From positions 59,844 to 123,843 of the forward strand of contig JAHIUA010000057.1 of the NCBI GenBank assembly GCA_018817385.1: 64,000 bases of DNA. Direction: 5' to 3'. The DNA is from Pseudomonadota bacterium (lineage in GTDB: Bacteria > Desulfobacterota > Desulfobulbia > Desulfobulbales > Desulfocapsaceae). The notes below the pieces were generated by a model. It ran no database searches. It had not been told where the DNA came from and was given only the letters and a program-made list of their open reading frames with translations. A program made the translations under genes and the position numbers. Positions 39,686 through 48,531 of this stretch are shown here, piece by piece. Within the stretch, counting starts at the first letter, position 1, and each line of letters begins with the position of its first letter.

Positions 39686-40164
39686 AGAGCACCCCTCTCA
39701 GTCAACCGGCAATTTCAATAAGATGAAGGCTTGTCCTGTGAATAAGTGATATCTGTTTGCTTTCAGTGTACGATTCAGCGGGGCGAAGTACAACACGCCT
39801 CCCGGCACAGCTGTCCTTCGCCCCTGGCAGAATAATCGTTTTAAACATCAATGAGAAACAGGATCCCTCCAGCATGTACGTGTTAGATCCCCTCCATAAG
39901 TTACTACTCAGCATTGATGAAATGATTGTCAATAGCACTGAATTACCTGCCTGCATAACACACTGACAATGTTGACACAATTGGAAACAGCGGTGTACTT
40001 GGGAAGGGCCGTCTCTGGCGGTTCCATTTTCCTCTGGGGGGCGGGATGCAGCAAAGACAGACAGCAAGAATTAAATTGTATTTACAGAAAATGATCTGTG
40101 AGCCACAATCCTGGCCCAATTATCCAGCCTTATATCGATTTGCTTTGGCTTGTTTAAAATAAGA
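39686..40164. other. Leader/intergenic with a hairpin
   Basis: No gene is supported. GGGGCGAAG (39780-39788) pairs perfectly with CTTCGCCCC (39816-39824), 95-140 bases upstream of the dehydrogenase start on its strand, and could be a leader structure. A 121-codon minus frame here has no domain. Confidence 0.4.
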
Positions 40165-40806
40165 TTACTGATTTTCCTGCTTTAACATAAGGTGCAGCAA
40201 AGGAGCTATTGGAACAGTTTGTATGTCAATAGGAGGCGGTGGTTCACTGAGGAAATTGAGACGCCATGAGTAGTAACCGGAACAGTTCGGGCAGGTGTAT
40301 GGTTGGGTAATTAATTGGCCGTCTACGTATGGTATATCCATACTAAAGGTATTGGTACTGCCGATAAACTGCTGCGTATATATTGGGCAGGAATCACCAC
40401 CGGTGCAGGTTACAAGTGCAGAAGAATCGGGGTAGACCTCGATGAAGTTTAAGCGTAAGACCCCATTAGAACAGCTGCCGTTGACGGTTACTGTTACCAG
40501 AGACTCTGCAGTATCTGATAAACAGTCGCACGAAGGGGTTGTATAGACAAGATCTATTGTTTTTCTGAGGCTATTGTTGCCAGCATTACTGACACCTTGG
40601 GAACTGACTTTAATGCCTACGACGCCATTAACTCCGGATGCCTGACTGTACGTTCCTGAGGCAATGGTTTGATTTAAGAGTTGATGATTATAGGTGATGG
40701 CTCCATAACGTACACTACTCGGGCAGGCTGCGCTGTAGGCATTTTTATGCAAAAAGAGAAAGCATACAGCCAGCGTCAGGACCATGATATATCGATACTT
40801 TTCCAT
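40165..40806 (-). CDS. Secreted Cys-rich protein, unknown
   Basis: A 213-residue protein with a signal peptide (MVLTLAVCFLFLHKNAYSA), beta-rich, with Cys pairs (TPSCDCLSD, VTCTGGDSCPIY, YTCPNCSGYY). I do not recognise the family. The start ATG 40806 follows GGGGGATAG; the frame is open for 70 more codons through a dispersed repeat at 40867-41007, which I take as non-coding. The gene lies alone between the dehydrogenase and a diguanylate cyclase gene. Confidence 0.65.
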   Translation of the reverse strand: MEKYRYIMVLTLAVCFLFLHKNAYSAACPSSVRYGAITYNHQLLNQTIASGTYSQASGVNGVVGIKVSSQGVSNAGNNSLRKTIDLVYTTPSCDCLSDTAESLVTVTVNGSCSNGVLRLNFIEVYPDSSALVTCTGGDSCPIYTQQFIGSTNTFSMDIPYVDGQLITQPYTCPNCSGYYSWRLNFLSEPPPPIDIQTVPIAPLLHLMLKQENQ

Positions 40807-40866
40807 CTCTATCCCCCCATATTCAGATAAGGTGCGATCTTTATCAAACCAAGTGATCAGGTGATA

Positions 40867-41007
40867 AAAATTCGCTTTCCAGTGGGAAAGCACAGCCGGT
40901 AAAAACAGGCACTTTCCCTCCCAATCGGTACGGAATATATCCTGAATTGTTCCCTGAGGACGACCTGGAATCCCCTCCCAGCGCCAACGCCCTCGGCAAT
41001 AAGAAGA
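40867..41007. repeat. About 140-bp dispersed repeat, copy A
   Basis: This aligns with 42689-42825: both contain AAAAATTCGCTTTCCAGTGG, CGGTACGGAATATA, CCTGAATTGTTCCCTGAGG and AATCCCCTCCCA in the same order and orientation. It lies 60 bases upstream of the secreted-protein start; copy B lies upstream of the neighbouring cyclase gene. Short minus frames reading SSSGNNSGYIPYRL are by-products. Confidence 0.75.
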
Positions 41008-41238
41008 CGACAGTCGCACCCCACTCCAATTCCAGTAAAATCGGGCGACAAGACACGCAGCAACCCTGCAAGTTAAAAAACTTGTCCCAACTGGGGCCGG
41101 ACCACGCTATCTAGCTATTATAACGTCATTACACCCCAATGACCAGCTGTTTTCCCCTTCTATCTTGCTTTTTTGCGATCGTAATTGACTTTATTAACGC
41201 CCCGCTTCTCGAAAAGTTAATACCTGGAAGGCACCTTC

Positions 41239-42555
41239 CTATAGGGCAACGACCTTGTTTCTTCCTGACTTTTTAGCCTTATAGAGCGCTGTATCTGCAC
41301 GATTAATAAAATCGCCACCACTATCTTCTTGAAAATACTGGGCAACACCGAAGCTGCATGTTATCTGAAGGTCTACCGGAAAAGTATGTGTTTCGACAAG
41401 CAGACGGAGTTTTTCAGAAAAGATAACAGCTTCTTTTTTACTGGTTTGAGTTGCCAGGATCACAAATTCCTCACCGCCCCAACGGGCAAAAACATCAGAT
41501 TCCCGCACATTGTTGCGTATAAGCGTGGAGATATCTCTTATGACATCATCGCCTGACAGGTGACCAAAAGTATCATTGACCTGCTTAAACCTGTCGATAT
41601 CGAACATAATTAAGGACACTTGCGTTTTATAGCGCTTTGAACCCGACAATTCCTGTCTGAGCCGATCGTTGAAGTATTGTCTGTTATACAGATCTGTCAA
41701 GGTATCTGTCATAGCCTGCTTTCTCAGGACAGAATTTAGATACTCCAGCGATTTCAGATACTTGACCTGCTCTGTAATGTCACGAAATGATATAACAGCA
41801 CCAGTTGCCTTTTCCCCGTCAATAATTGGTGAACAGGAAACAGACACAGGTATGACTACGCCTCCTTTCCGTAAAAAGGATAGGTCATCACTCCGGAATA
41901 CTTTTTTTGTTGAGAGCGTCTTTGCAGTAAAATTATCCGTATCAGCAATCTGCTTCCCGTCTGGATGTTGCGCATGTACCATCTGATCAAATGAAGCGCC
42001 AAGAAGGGTTTGCTCGCCCCTGCCTAACAGATTACAGGCCTCCGGATTGCAAAAGCTAATGCGTCCTTCATGATCAACAACAATCACCCCATCACCAATA
42101 ACAGAAGTGATGGTTTTGAGTCGATTTTCGTTAACGGCGACTTTTCGTTCCAATTCACTCCGGACTCGCAACATATCGATCAAGGAATTGAAGGAATCTG
42201 AAAAATCGCCTAAAAATTGAAACCGTTGATCCAGATCTCCCTCAGCGACACGCTCCGTCTGGCAGGCAAGGTGTTTCAAGGTGAGTTGAAGTTTTCTCGC
42301 TGGCTTTGCCAGTCGATTTTTCTGGGATATTTCTGCGGAGAGGTCTCCTGCAGCCAGTCTTTCCTGAAACCGGTGGGCCTCCCGCACAGTATCTATGAAC
42401 TCAAGGCATTGCTGAAAAAAGATCTCCGTCTCGGCCCCGTTGTTGACTGGTTGGGGGAGGGGCAACAGGTTCTCGGCTTCTTCAATCCCTTTTTCCACTA
42501 CAATTTTCAGATATTGTGCAAAAAGAGCATGGGGAGTAGTAGTGTTCGACTCCAT
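41239..42555 (-). CDS. HAMP-like/PAS-diguanylate cyclase
   Basis: A 438-residue protein without a clear membrane helix: an N-terminal helical region with a HAMP-like pattern (RVAEGDLDQRFQFLGDFSDSF), a PAS domain (residues about 140-260: GVIVVDHEGRISFCNPEACN) and a GGDEF domain (about 275-435). The active site RWGGEEFVIL, the metal loop MFDIDRFKQVNDTFGH and the inhibitory RxxD (RESD five residues before) are intact, so it should make c-di-GMP with product inhibition. A HAMP-like element in a soluble protein is odd; it may have lost its membrane part. Repeat copy B lies upstream. Confidence 0.88.
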   Translation of the reverse strand: MESNTTTPHALFAQYLKIVVEKGIEEAENLLPLPQPVNNGAETEIFFQQCLEFIDTVREAHRFQERLAAGDLSAEISQKNRLAKPARKLQLTLKHLACQTERVAEGDLDQRFQFLGDFSDSFNSLIDMLRVRSELERKVAVNENRLKTITSVIGDGVIVVDHEGRISFCNPEACNLLGRGEQTLLGASFDQMVHAQHPDGKQIADTDNFTAKTLSTKKVFRSDDLSFLRKGGVVIPVSVSCSPIIDGEKATGAVISFRDITEQVKYLKSLEYLNSVLRKQAMTDTLTDLYNRQYFNDRLRQELSGSKRYKTQVSLIMFDIDRFKQVNDTFGHLSGDDVIRDISTLIRNNVRESDVFARWGGEEFVILATQTSKKEAVIFSEKLRLLVETHTFPVDLQITCSFGVAQYFQEDSGGDFINRADTALYKAKKSGRNKVVAL

Positions 42556-42642
42556 GAGTACTCCTGGGTAAGAAAGGTCGTTTGCAAACTCGATATTTCA
42601 GCTGTCAGCTTCAGCCATGCCCTCCTGCCTCAAACAGCATTT

Positions 42643-42825
42643 TCCAGTGGGAAAGTAGAGGTGACAAGAGGTGATAAGGTGAAGTGAGAAAAATTCGCTT
42701 TCCAGTGGAAAAGTAGAGCCGACACAAACGGGCCATTTCCTTTGCCAGCCGGTACGGAATATACCCTGAATTGTTCCCTGAGGACGACCGGTAATCCCCT
42801 CCCACCGATGCCCCCCGACAATAGG
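42643..42825. repeat. About 140-bp dispersed repeat, copy B with a partial extra end
   Basis: 42689-42825 matches copy A at 40867. A partial extra unit (TTTTCCAGTGGGAAAGTAGA) precedes it at 42643. It is 130 bases upstream of the cyclase start on its strand. Confidence 0.7.
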
Positions 42826-43576
42826 AATGATAACCATAACCCACTATATTTCCGTCTAAAATCAGTAAAAACAACCTACAATACAACCAAAAACTCAGCA
42901 AGTTAAAAAGACCGCTCCTGCGGAGTCTTAGGCATTCCACCTAATTCTCACAGTTCCATCCGCTTACTCCTCATCAGAGAATACCATTAACGAATTGAGG
43001 GGACATAATACCATTTCTTGTGATCTTTTCGTATTCCCTGCCCTTTTTTCCCTTGGCCCGAAGGAAACCAAGATTGTAGGGTACCTTGAAAAATTAGAAT
43101 TTTCGTGCAAAACCGAGGCATGAGAAAAATTTCAGAACATGCATCTAGTTGATATTCCGGTGATATAATTTTTCTTATCCCGAAGAATCTGGACGAAAAG
43201 GCAATTTTGCAAGGGAGCCTGTAGCCGATCACTCACATCACCATAGAGACGTGAAGCGGATCAGGCTGGTTTCACAGGGTCATTTTATCGTTAGAGAGCA
43301 CCTCTCCCTGAGGACTCAGGGAATTTTCAGACCGTGATTTGGATGCATGAAGCAGACCGCCAGGGCGTATTCGTCAGCGGAGAAAAGAAAATCCTCCATT
43401 GGCCGATAAAATCGCACCTGCCAACAAGCAACTTTTGAAATATCAAAATGTCAAGCCTGCCCCTGGAACTACGGTTTACTAAGCTATAACGATGCGAAGA
43501 GGCTGGTATCGCTGCAAGGCACCATTTTGCCCAGAGCACAATTTTTTTTACCTGCAAAGGAAGGTAATGGGACTTA
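42826..43576. other. 750-base gene-poor stretch
   Basis: No gene, RNA or strong hairpin is supported. The last 100 bases (43480-43577) resemble the flank of the decayed ACP at 36260-36360. A short minus frame (HFDISKVACWQVRFYRPM ... HGLKIP) ends near 43322 and could be a scrap of a former gene downstream of the ACP, but has no family. Confidence 0.4.
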
Positions 43577-43846
43577 CTATTCCGGTTGAATACAGTCTGC
43601 CATATCATTGATGGTTGAGGCATGGCGGCGGAAGGCCTTGCTGTCGGGCAGGCGGATGCCGAACTGACTTTGCAGGCCGACGGAGATCTGGAGGGCGTCC
43701 AGCGAATCGAGTCCCAGTCCGCTGGCATCGGAGAAAATCTGGACATCATCGGCCACTTCGTCAGGGGTGATATCTTCTATATCGCACTCTTCGATGATCA
43801 TCGCCTTCAAACGAAGTTTCAACGTCTTGTCTAACGAACCCTTCAT
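43577..43846 (-). CDS. Acyl carrier protein (DarC-like)
   Basis: An 89-residue acidic carrier protein with the phosphopantetheine Ser in GLGLDSLDALQISVGL. It has helix 1 (KTLKLRLKAMIIEECDIE) and TPDEVADDVQIFSD before it. It is the last gene of the leftward dialkylresorcinol-like operon and overlaps the ABC permease by 4 bases (ATGA). In dialkylresorcinol clusters a dedicated ACP (DarC) supplies the beta-ketoacyl chain to DarA/DarB. It should be charged by the transferase at 51160. A degraded relative is at 36360. Confidence 0.9.
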   Translation of the reverse strand: MKGSLDKTLKLRLKAMIIEECDIEDITPDEVADDVQIFSDASGLGLDSLDALQISVGLQSQFGIRLPDSKAFRRHASTINDMADCIQPE

Positions 43847-45051
43847 GCTCCCCTTCTCATTTTAGAACTGAACACCATCCCGGCCACAAGCAGCAAGCCC
43901 GCACCGAATCCTGCCAGGGCCAGTGATTCCAGGAGGACCGCTTCCGCCCCCAGTCCACGGAGGAAGATATCAAGGAACCCTTCAAGTCCCCAGGACATGG
44001 GGGAGATGTTGGATAAATCCTGCATCGCCTGCGGCATATAAAATTTCGGCACCATAATACCACCAATTGCTCCCAGCAAGATATTAATGATGCCGCCAAT
44101 GGTCGTCGCCTGCTCTACCGTGCTGGCCAGGACTGCGATCAAGACCGAGGTCCCTATGGCCGCCAGGCTCAACCCAAGCGATACCATGAACAGACCAGTG
44201 ATTGAATCGCCAAGGGTCAGGGCATCCCCACCGCAAAGCGGGACGACGAAGATTCCCACAGCAATCATCAGCCAGACCTGAATCTGGTTGATGAGCATGT
44301 AGGGTGCAATCTTCCCGGCAAAGAGTAGGGGCACCGTTATATTCATGGCACCCATACGCATGAGGGTGTTCTGCCTGCGCTCGTTGATAAAGACCGTTGA
44401 CATGGGAATGATGACAAAGAACATTCCGAAAACAATCCATGAGGGGACGCTTTGCTGGGTGGAGGTCGGCTGTTCATTAACCGCCATACCATTGAAGCGT
44501 ACCTCCACCAGACCATCGCCGGCAAAATCCATCGCCTCCAGCTGTTGTGCGACTTCCGGGAGGAAGGGGGCAAGTTCCCCCTCCATCTTCTCCAGACGCA
44601 GACGCATGATTCCCTTTGTCAACTCCCCTTGAAAAAGGGTCACCACCTCCTGCTTGACGTCTGCGGCAACGGTGAGTTGCAGCAGGGCAGAACCAGACTG
44701 CCCTTGGCCAAGGTTTTGGGAAAATCCCTGGGGAATGGACAAGACAAATTGCACTGTCCCGTTCAGGGCCTGTTGGCGCTGGTCCGCATTGCTAATGGCC
44801 ACCGCATCCTCTGCCAGCGCCCTGTTGGCAGCCAAAAAACTCTGCAGCCTGGCGCTTTGGGCCGTCTGATCCTGATCCACCACCACATAGCTTGACAGGA
44901 CCCGGTCACTGCCCAAGGTATCTTTGAGGGCCAGGGACATGATGAGAATAAAAATCGCAGGCATGACAAAGAGGGCCGCCAGGGCATACTTATCACGGAA
45001 GAGCAAAATAAACTCTTTGATGAGCATGGCCCTAAGCATCGGAATTTTCAC
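43843..45051 (-). CDS. ABC-2 type permease
   Basis: A 402-residue ABC exporter permease with the ABC-2 layout: one N-terminal helix (FVMPAIFILIMSLALKD), a large periplasmic domain (about 35-200), then five helices with GINNLLG-like turns (GGIINILLGAIGGIMVP) and FLDIFLRGLG. It overlaps the ATPase gene by 20 bases and the ACP by 4, so it is coupled to both. It probably exports or inserts the lipid-like product of the operon, as ABC pairs do in flexirubin-type clusters. Confidence 0.88.
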   Translation of the reverse strand: MKIPMLRAMLIKEFILLFRDKYALAALFVMPAIFILIMSLALKDTLGSDRVLSSYVVVDQDQTAQSARLQSFLAANRALAEDAVAISNADQRQQALNGTVQFVLSIPQGFSQNLGQGQSGSALLQLTVAADVKQEVVTLFQGELTKGIMRLRLEKMEGELAPFLPEVAQQLEAMDFAGDGLVEVRFNGMAVNEQPTSTQQSVPSWIVFGMFFVIIPMSTVFINERRQNTLMRMGAMNITVPLLFAGKIAPYMLINQIQVWLMIAVGIFVVPLCGGDALTLGDSITGLFMVSLGLSLAAIGTSVLIAVLASTVEQATTIGGIINILLGAIGGIMVPKFYMPQAMQDLSNISPMSWGLEGFLDIFLRGLGAEAVLLESLALAGFGAGLLLVAGMVFSSKMRRGA

Positions 45052-45955
45052 CTGATGTCAAACGAAGAAAGAGGGATTCGAGAGTGGTCGTCCCATAGCG
45101 GATCTGCTTTACTGCAATATCTTCTCCTTCCAGGGCAGCGAGCAGTGTCCCCATTTGCCTGGCATTGCACCAGGTCGTCATCAGTGTCCCGGCATCGATC
45201 GCCGCCACCCCCTCATGCTTACTGGCCAGTTCATCCAGCTGTGCCTTGCTTGCCTGGAACAATTCGATAACAGCGGAATGACCCTCCTCCCCTTGGAGCA
45301 TCGTCTCAAGCGAGCCCTGGCGAATGATCCGGCCATGATCAATGATGGCCACCTCATCGCAGATCTTTTCGATCTCCGGCATATAGTGGGAGGTATAGAC
45401 CACGGTCTTGCCATCGTCTCTAAACGAACGAACCGTCTTCAGGATAGCATTACGTGATTCGGGGTCGATCCCGGCCGTGGGTTCATCGAAATAGAGGAGT
45501 TCGGGATTGTTCAACAGGCCGATGGCAATGTTCAAGCGCCGTTTCTGCCCTCCGGAAAGGGTCGCCGCTTTTTGCTCCCGCAGTGAATGGAGGCGATTGA
45601 CCGTCAGGGCGTAGTCGATATTGTGGCGCAGTGCAGCCCCGCTGATCTTCTGAATCCCGGCAAAGAACTGCAGGTTTTCCATAATGGTCAGGTTGTCATA
45701 GAGGGCCAGGGACTGGGGGATAAAGGAGCTGCGTTTGCGGATCGCCTCCAGCTCACCGTTGAGCGGCAGTCCAAAAATCTCGATCTCGCCCTCCTGAAAA
45801 TCGATGAGTCCGTTGAGGATCGAGACCAGTGTCGTTTTTCCGGCACCGTTGGGGCCGAGCAGGCCGAGAATGACGCCCTTATCGAGGCTCAGATCGATAT
45901 GATTGAGGACAATGTGGGCACCGTACTGCTTGACGAGGTTCCTGATCCTGATCAT
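45032..45955 (-). CDS. ABC transporter ATPase
   Basis: A 307-residue ATPase: Walker A GLLGPNGAGKTTLVSIL, Q-loop, signature LSGGQKRRLNIAIG, Walker B LLYFDEPTAGIDPESRN and switch His in VYTSHYMPEIEKICD. A 70-residue C-terminal extension (VIELFQASKAQLDELASKHE ...) is typical of ABC-2 export ATPases. It pairs with the permease at 43843 and follows the BtrH-type gene by 3 bases. Confidence 0.95.
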   Translation of the reverse strand: MIRIRNLVKQYGAHIVLNHIDLSLDKGVILGLLGPNGAGKTTLVSILNGLIDFQEGEIEIFGLPLNGELEAIRKRSSFIPQSLALYDNLTIMENLQFFAGIQKISGAALRHNIDYALTVNRLHSLREQKAATLSGGQKRRLNIAIGLLNNPELLYFDEPTAGIDPESRNAILKTVRSFRDDGKTVVYTSHYMPEIEKICDEVAIIDHGRIIRQGSLETMLQGEEGHSAVIELFQASKAQLDELASKHEGVAAIDAGTLMTTWCNARQMGTLLAALEGEDIAVKQIRYGTTTLESLFLRLTSGENSDA

Positions 45956-45958
45956 GGT

Positions 45959-46963
45959 CTAATCCAGCTTCCCATTCAGCAGTTTCCTGTACACACTGGC
46001 TTCGGCCTCAGCAACACTTTCAAGCTTTGCCTGCAAGACGGAAAAATCAATGGCCTGATTCTTTTTACTGCGGATCGCCTTGGCCAGCATCAGGGCAAAC
46101 TCCCGCCACTGGTCGCCGACCACTGTCATCATCTCCGAGGCCTCCGCCAGCAAGGGATTACCGATGAGCCTGCCCGCTTCCTGCAAGAAAGAGGCATAGA
46201 TAAAACGGAAACCCGCACCGCCGGTACCGATCTCCTCCTGCATCCGCACGATGTGCCCCAAAAAGAGCTTCGCATAACGAGACTCTTTCTTCTCCAGTTT
46301 ACCAATGCTTCTCGCCAGGGCCCGGATACCGCGGATACCGGCGATGGGCACCGGGGTCTTCAGCATCGCCTTGGCATTCTTCTTCACCACCTTGGGGATA
46401 ACGACTGCATAATTAAGGGTTGCAGGGACCTGAAGCGGATAGTAGAGCAGACCTTTGGGCGCCATCACCCCCTTGACGAAACGCGCCTTTTGCAGGGCCT
46501 TTGTCGCACAGCGCACCGGTGCCTCAAAAACCGGATCACTGATCAGATACTCGTCGCCCTCTTTGCCGTAGACGATCAGATTGTGGGCATTAAAGTGGAA
46601 GCGCATCTCTTCGGGAAAATAGGGCAGCCAGAAGACAGAGGTCTGGGCCCCGACGATCTCGCCCTGAGCCAGCAGGCCGTCAAGGGCCTTTGTCCCCTGT
46701 TCAGGATTCGAAAAGGTCTCCATCTTCATCTTGATGCCAATATTTTTCTGCAATCCCTTGATGATCGCTCTAGGCATGCTGCGATAGGCGATCAGCGGCA
46801 AACCGCCCAGCTTGACAAAGGGAAGGTAGGCAAACATCAAGCCACCCGAGAGGCCGAAGACCATGGCCTCGGAAAGCGGCAGGCCGTGATGCTGCATCAT
46901 CAGTGACATCACCCCGCTCTCACAATGGGCAGAGTGACCATGGACAAAGCTCTGGTTAGACAC
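45959..46963 (-). CDS. BtrH-type acyltransferase/cysteine peptidase-like protein
   Basis: A protein of about 334 residues. The N-terminus (SFVHGHSAHCESGVMSLMMQ) and GLSGGLMFAYLPFVKLGGLP fit the BtrH N-terminal domain, with the catalytic Cys in HCESG, and the rest fits the DUF4872 partner. BtrH moves an acyl chain from an ACP to an amine in butirosin synthesis. Start GTG 46963 (or the adjacent GTG 46966) overlaps the stop of the upstream 138-aa gene by 8 bases; a longer frame to 47308 is antisense-like. Its position with an ACP and ketosynthase suggests it transfers the finished chain, or works as a peptidase on the ABC cargo. Confidence 0.8.
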   Translation of the reverse strand: MSNQSFVHGHSAHCESGVMSLMMQHHGLPLSEAMVFGLSGGLMFAYLPFVKLGGLPLIAYRSMPRAIIKGLQKNIGIKMKMETFSNPEQGTKALDGLLAQGEIVGAQTSVFWLPYFPEEMRFHFNAHNLIVYGKEGDEYLISDPVFEAPVRCATKALQKARFVKGVMAPKGLLYYPLQVPATLNYAVVIPKVVKKNAKAMLKTPVPIAGIRGIRALARSIGKLEKKESRYAKLFLGHIVRMQEEIGTGGAGFRFIYASFLQEAGRLIGNPLLAEASEMMTVVGDQWREFALMLAKAIRSKKNQAIDFSVLQAKLESVAEAEASVYRKLLNGKLD

Positions 46964-47372
46964 CACTCTCTCCTCTTTTTGGCAGGGTGGACAGTGTCTC
47001 CACACTGATACCCAGGGTATCGGCATAACGGGCAAGCATCTTGGCAGAAAGCCTGGCAAAGACCTTGGGCCGGAAATGGCGTTTGATCCGCCACTTGAAC
47101 AGACCACTTGCCTGAGACAGGGTCTGCAGTTCCATCCGCCGGTCATACATATGATAGTAGAGTGGCGAAACCTCGCCTGAAAGGGCTCTCTCGTAGGCAA
47201 CTGCTGCCAGGCGCTCCAGCTCAAGCAGAGCCTGCCTGGTGGCCTCTTCTTCAACTTCCCAGCCCGATGAGGCGACAATGGTGTACCTGCCACTTGCATC
47301 GGTGGCATAGATCGCCTTTTTGTTGTTGGCGTAGGTGGATATATTGTGCTGGGGGACCTTGCTGTCTTCCAT
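46956..47372 (-). CDS. 138-residue protein in the dar-like operon
   Basis: Its ATG overlaps the DarB stop as TGATG, and its stop overlaps the BtrH-type start, so it is a real coupled gene even though short. The sequence starts DSKVPQHNISTYANNKKAIY, then YATDASGRYTIVASSGWEVE, continues with long helices (QALLELERLAAVAYERAL, DRRMELQTLSQASGLFKWR), and ends with a helix-turn-helix-like FARLSAKMLARYADTLGISV. There is no signal peptide. I do not recognise a function; a chaperone or regulator for this pathway is only a guess. An ORF 189 bases longer is antisense-type noise. Confidence 0.75.
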   Translation of the reverse strand: MEDSKVPQHNISTYANNKKAIYATDASGRYTIVASSGWEVEEEATRQALLELERLAAVAYERALSGEVSPLYYHMYDRRMELQTLSQASGLFKWRIKRHFRPKVFARLSAKMLARYADTLGISVETLSTLPKRGESGV

Positions 47373-48517
47373 CAGACCACCGTCAGATGCATAAAGGCCG
47401 TGGAAAAACGACCGCTTTCCGGAATGTAACAGAGTAGAGTCTCCCCTTTTTGGAGGCGACCTGAATGAAAGAGCTCTTCGAGGATAATATAGATCGAGGC
47501 CGAACCGGTATTGCCCTTTGAGCTGAGATTGGTAAACCACTTCTCCTGGGGAATATCGCACCCTGCCGCCTGCATCCCCTCATAGACCTTCTCGCGAAAA
47601 AACCCCGATGAGTAATGGGGCAAAAACCAGTCTACTTTGGCCGCATCGACCTTCCCCTCCTGCAGCAACTCCTGCAACGGTTTGGTCACCGTATAGTCGA
47701 TGATCTTCTCGTTCAGAAGCTTGACATCCTGTTTGATCGAAAAAATAGACTGCTCCAGCCACTCCTGGGGCAGGTACTCTCGCCAGCCCTGCACAGAACC
47801 ATCCGCCCTCTTTTCCCCGCCCCCATACATACAGGTCTCAAGTTCACCGGCATAAGACTTCTGGAAGATCCAGTCAATCTGGAGAGAATTTCCGTCCCTG
47901 TTGGGTGTATCACTCATCCATACCGCGCCGGCACCATCGCTGAGCATCCAGCGCAGGAAATCTTTTTCAAAGGCGATCTCTGCCGACTTGGCCAGGAGCT
48001 CGGTCCGCGACTCGATCTCCTCTGCAAAGTGATGCCCCCGCATGATGGCAGAGGCGTTCTCCGAACCGGTGGCCACACTATTATGACTCTGTCCTGAACA
48101 GATCGACAGATAGCCATACTTCAGGGACATCATACCGGATAGACAGATACCTGCCGTAGCAACCGCCTCACAGGGGGGAAGACCAAGCTCGCCCTGCACC
48201 ATCAGGGCATGATTCGGCAGCAACTGATCGGCCAGGGTTGTGCCGCAGGCCAGGACTTCGATGGCACTGAGTTCACAGCCCTGTTCTCCAAGGCTGCGCA
48301 CTGCTTCGGCAACCAGTTGTGCATTGCTATGGCTCGCTTTCCCTGTCAGCGGGTTGATAGCATAGTATCTGGATTTGATCTGATTACTGCGAAGTATCAG
48401 TTTCCGGGCACGAGATGGCCTGGCACCAGCCTGGCCAAGAACACTCTCCATTGCTTCATTTGACACGGGAGCATTGGGCAAAAACGCGGCGATATGAGTA
48501 ATATAAACCTGTTGCAA
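47372..48517 (-). CDS. darB: DarB-like 3-oxoacyl-ACP synthase III
   Basis: A 381-residue KAS III-fold enzyme: VYITHIAAFLPNAPVSNEAM, then RPSRARKLILRSNQIKSRYY, a block I recognise from DarB proteins of dialkylresorcinol and flexirubin clusters. The catalytic Cys is in ATAGICLSGMMSLKYGYLS, His in FLPHYSSGFF and Asn in SSKGNTGSASIYI, so the triad is complete. DarB condenses a beta-ketoacyl thioester with a second acyl unit, and DarA closes the ring to a cyclohexanedione/resorcinol. It lies 14 bases after the DarA-like gene and overlaps the next gene by TGATG. Confidence 0.85.
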   Translation of the reverse strand: MQQVYITHIAAFLPNAPVSNEAMESVLGQAGARPSRARKLILRSNQIKSRYYAINPLTGKASHSNAQLVAEAVRSLGEQGCELSAIEVLACGTTLADQLLPNHALMVQGELGLPPCEAVATAGICLSGMMSLKYGYLSICSGQSHNSVATGSENASAIMRGHHFAEEIESRTELLAKSAEIAFEKDFLRWMLSDGAGAVWMSDTPNRDGNSLQIDWIFQKSYAGELETCMYGGGEKRADGSVQGWREYLPQEWLEQSIFSIKQDVKLLNEKIIDYTVTKPLQELLQEGKVDAAKVDWFLPHYSSGFFREKVYEGMQAAGCDIPQEKWFTNLSSKGNTGSASIYIILEELFHSGRLQKGETLLCYIPESGRFSTAFMHLTVV

Positions 48518-48531
48518 AATCTATTTCCCTG

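Noticed and set aside
39702..40067. 121-codon minus frame upstream of the dehydrogenase
   Set aside because: No domain, overlaps the leader hairpin, and lacks a ribosome site.
42598..42940. Short frames reading SSSGNNSGYIPYRL in two places
   Set aside because: They come from the dispersed repeat at 40867 and 42689, not from a gene; the repeat is shared outside any coding context.
45587..46906. 439-codon plus-strand open frame
   Set aside because: It lies antisense to the ABC ATPase and BtrH-type genes, which have full motifs and coupled starts on the minus strand; the frame has no domain.
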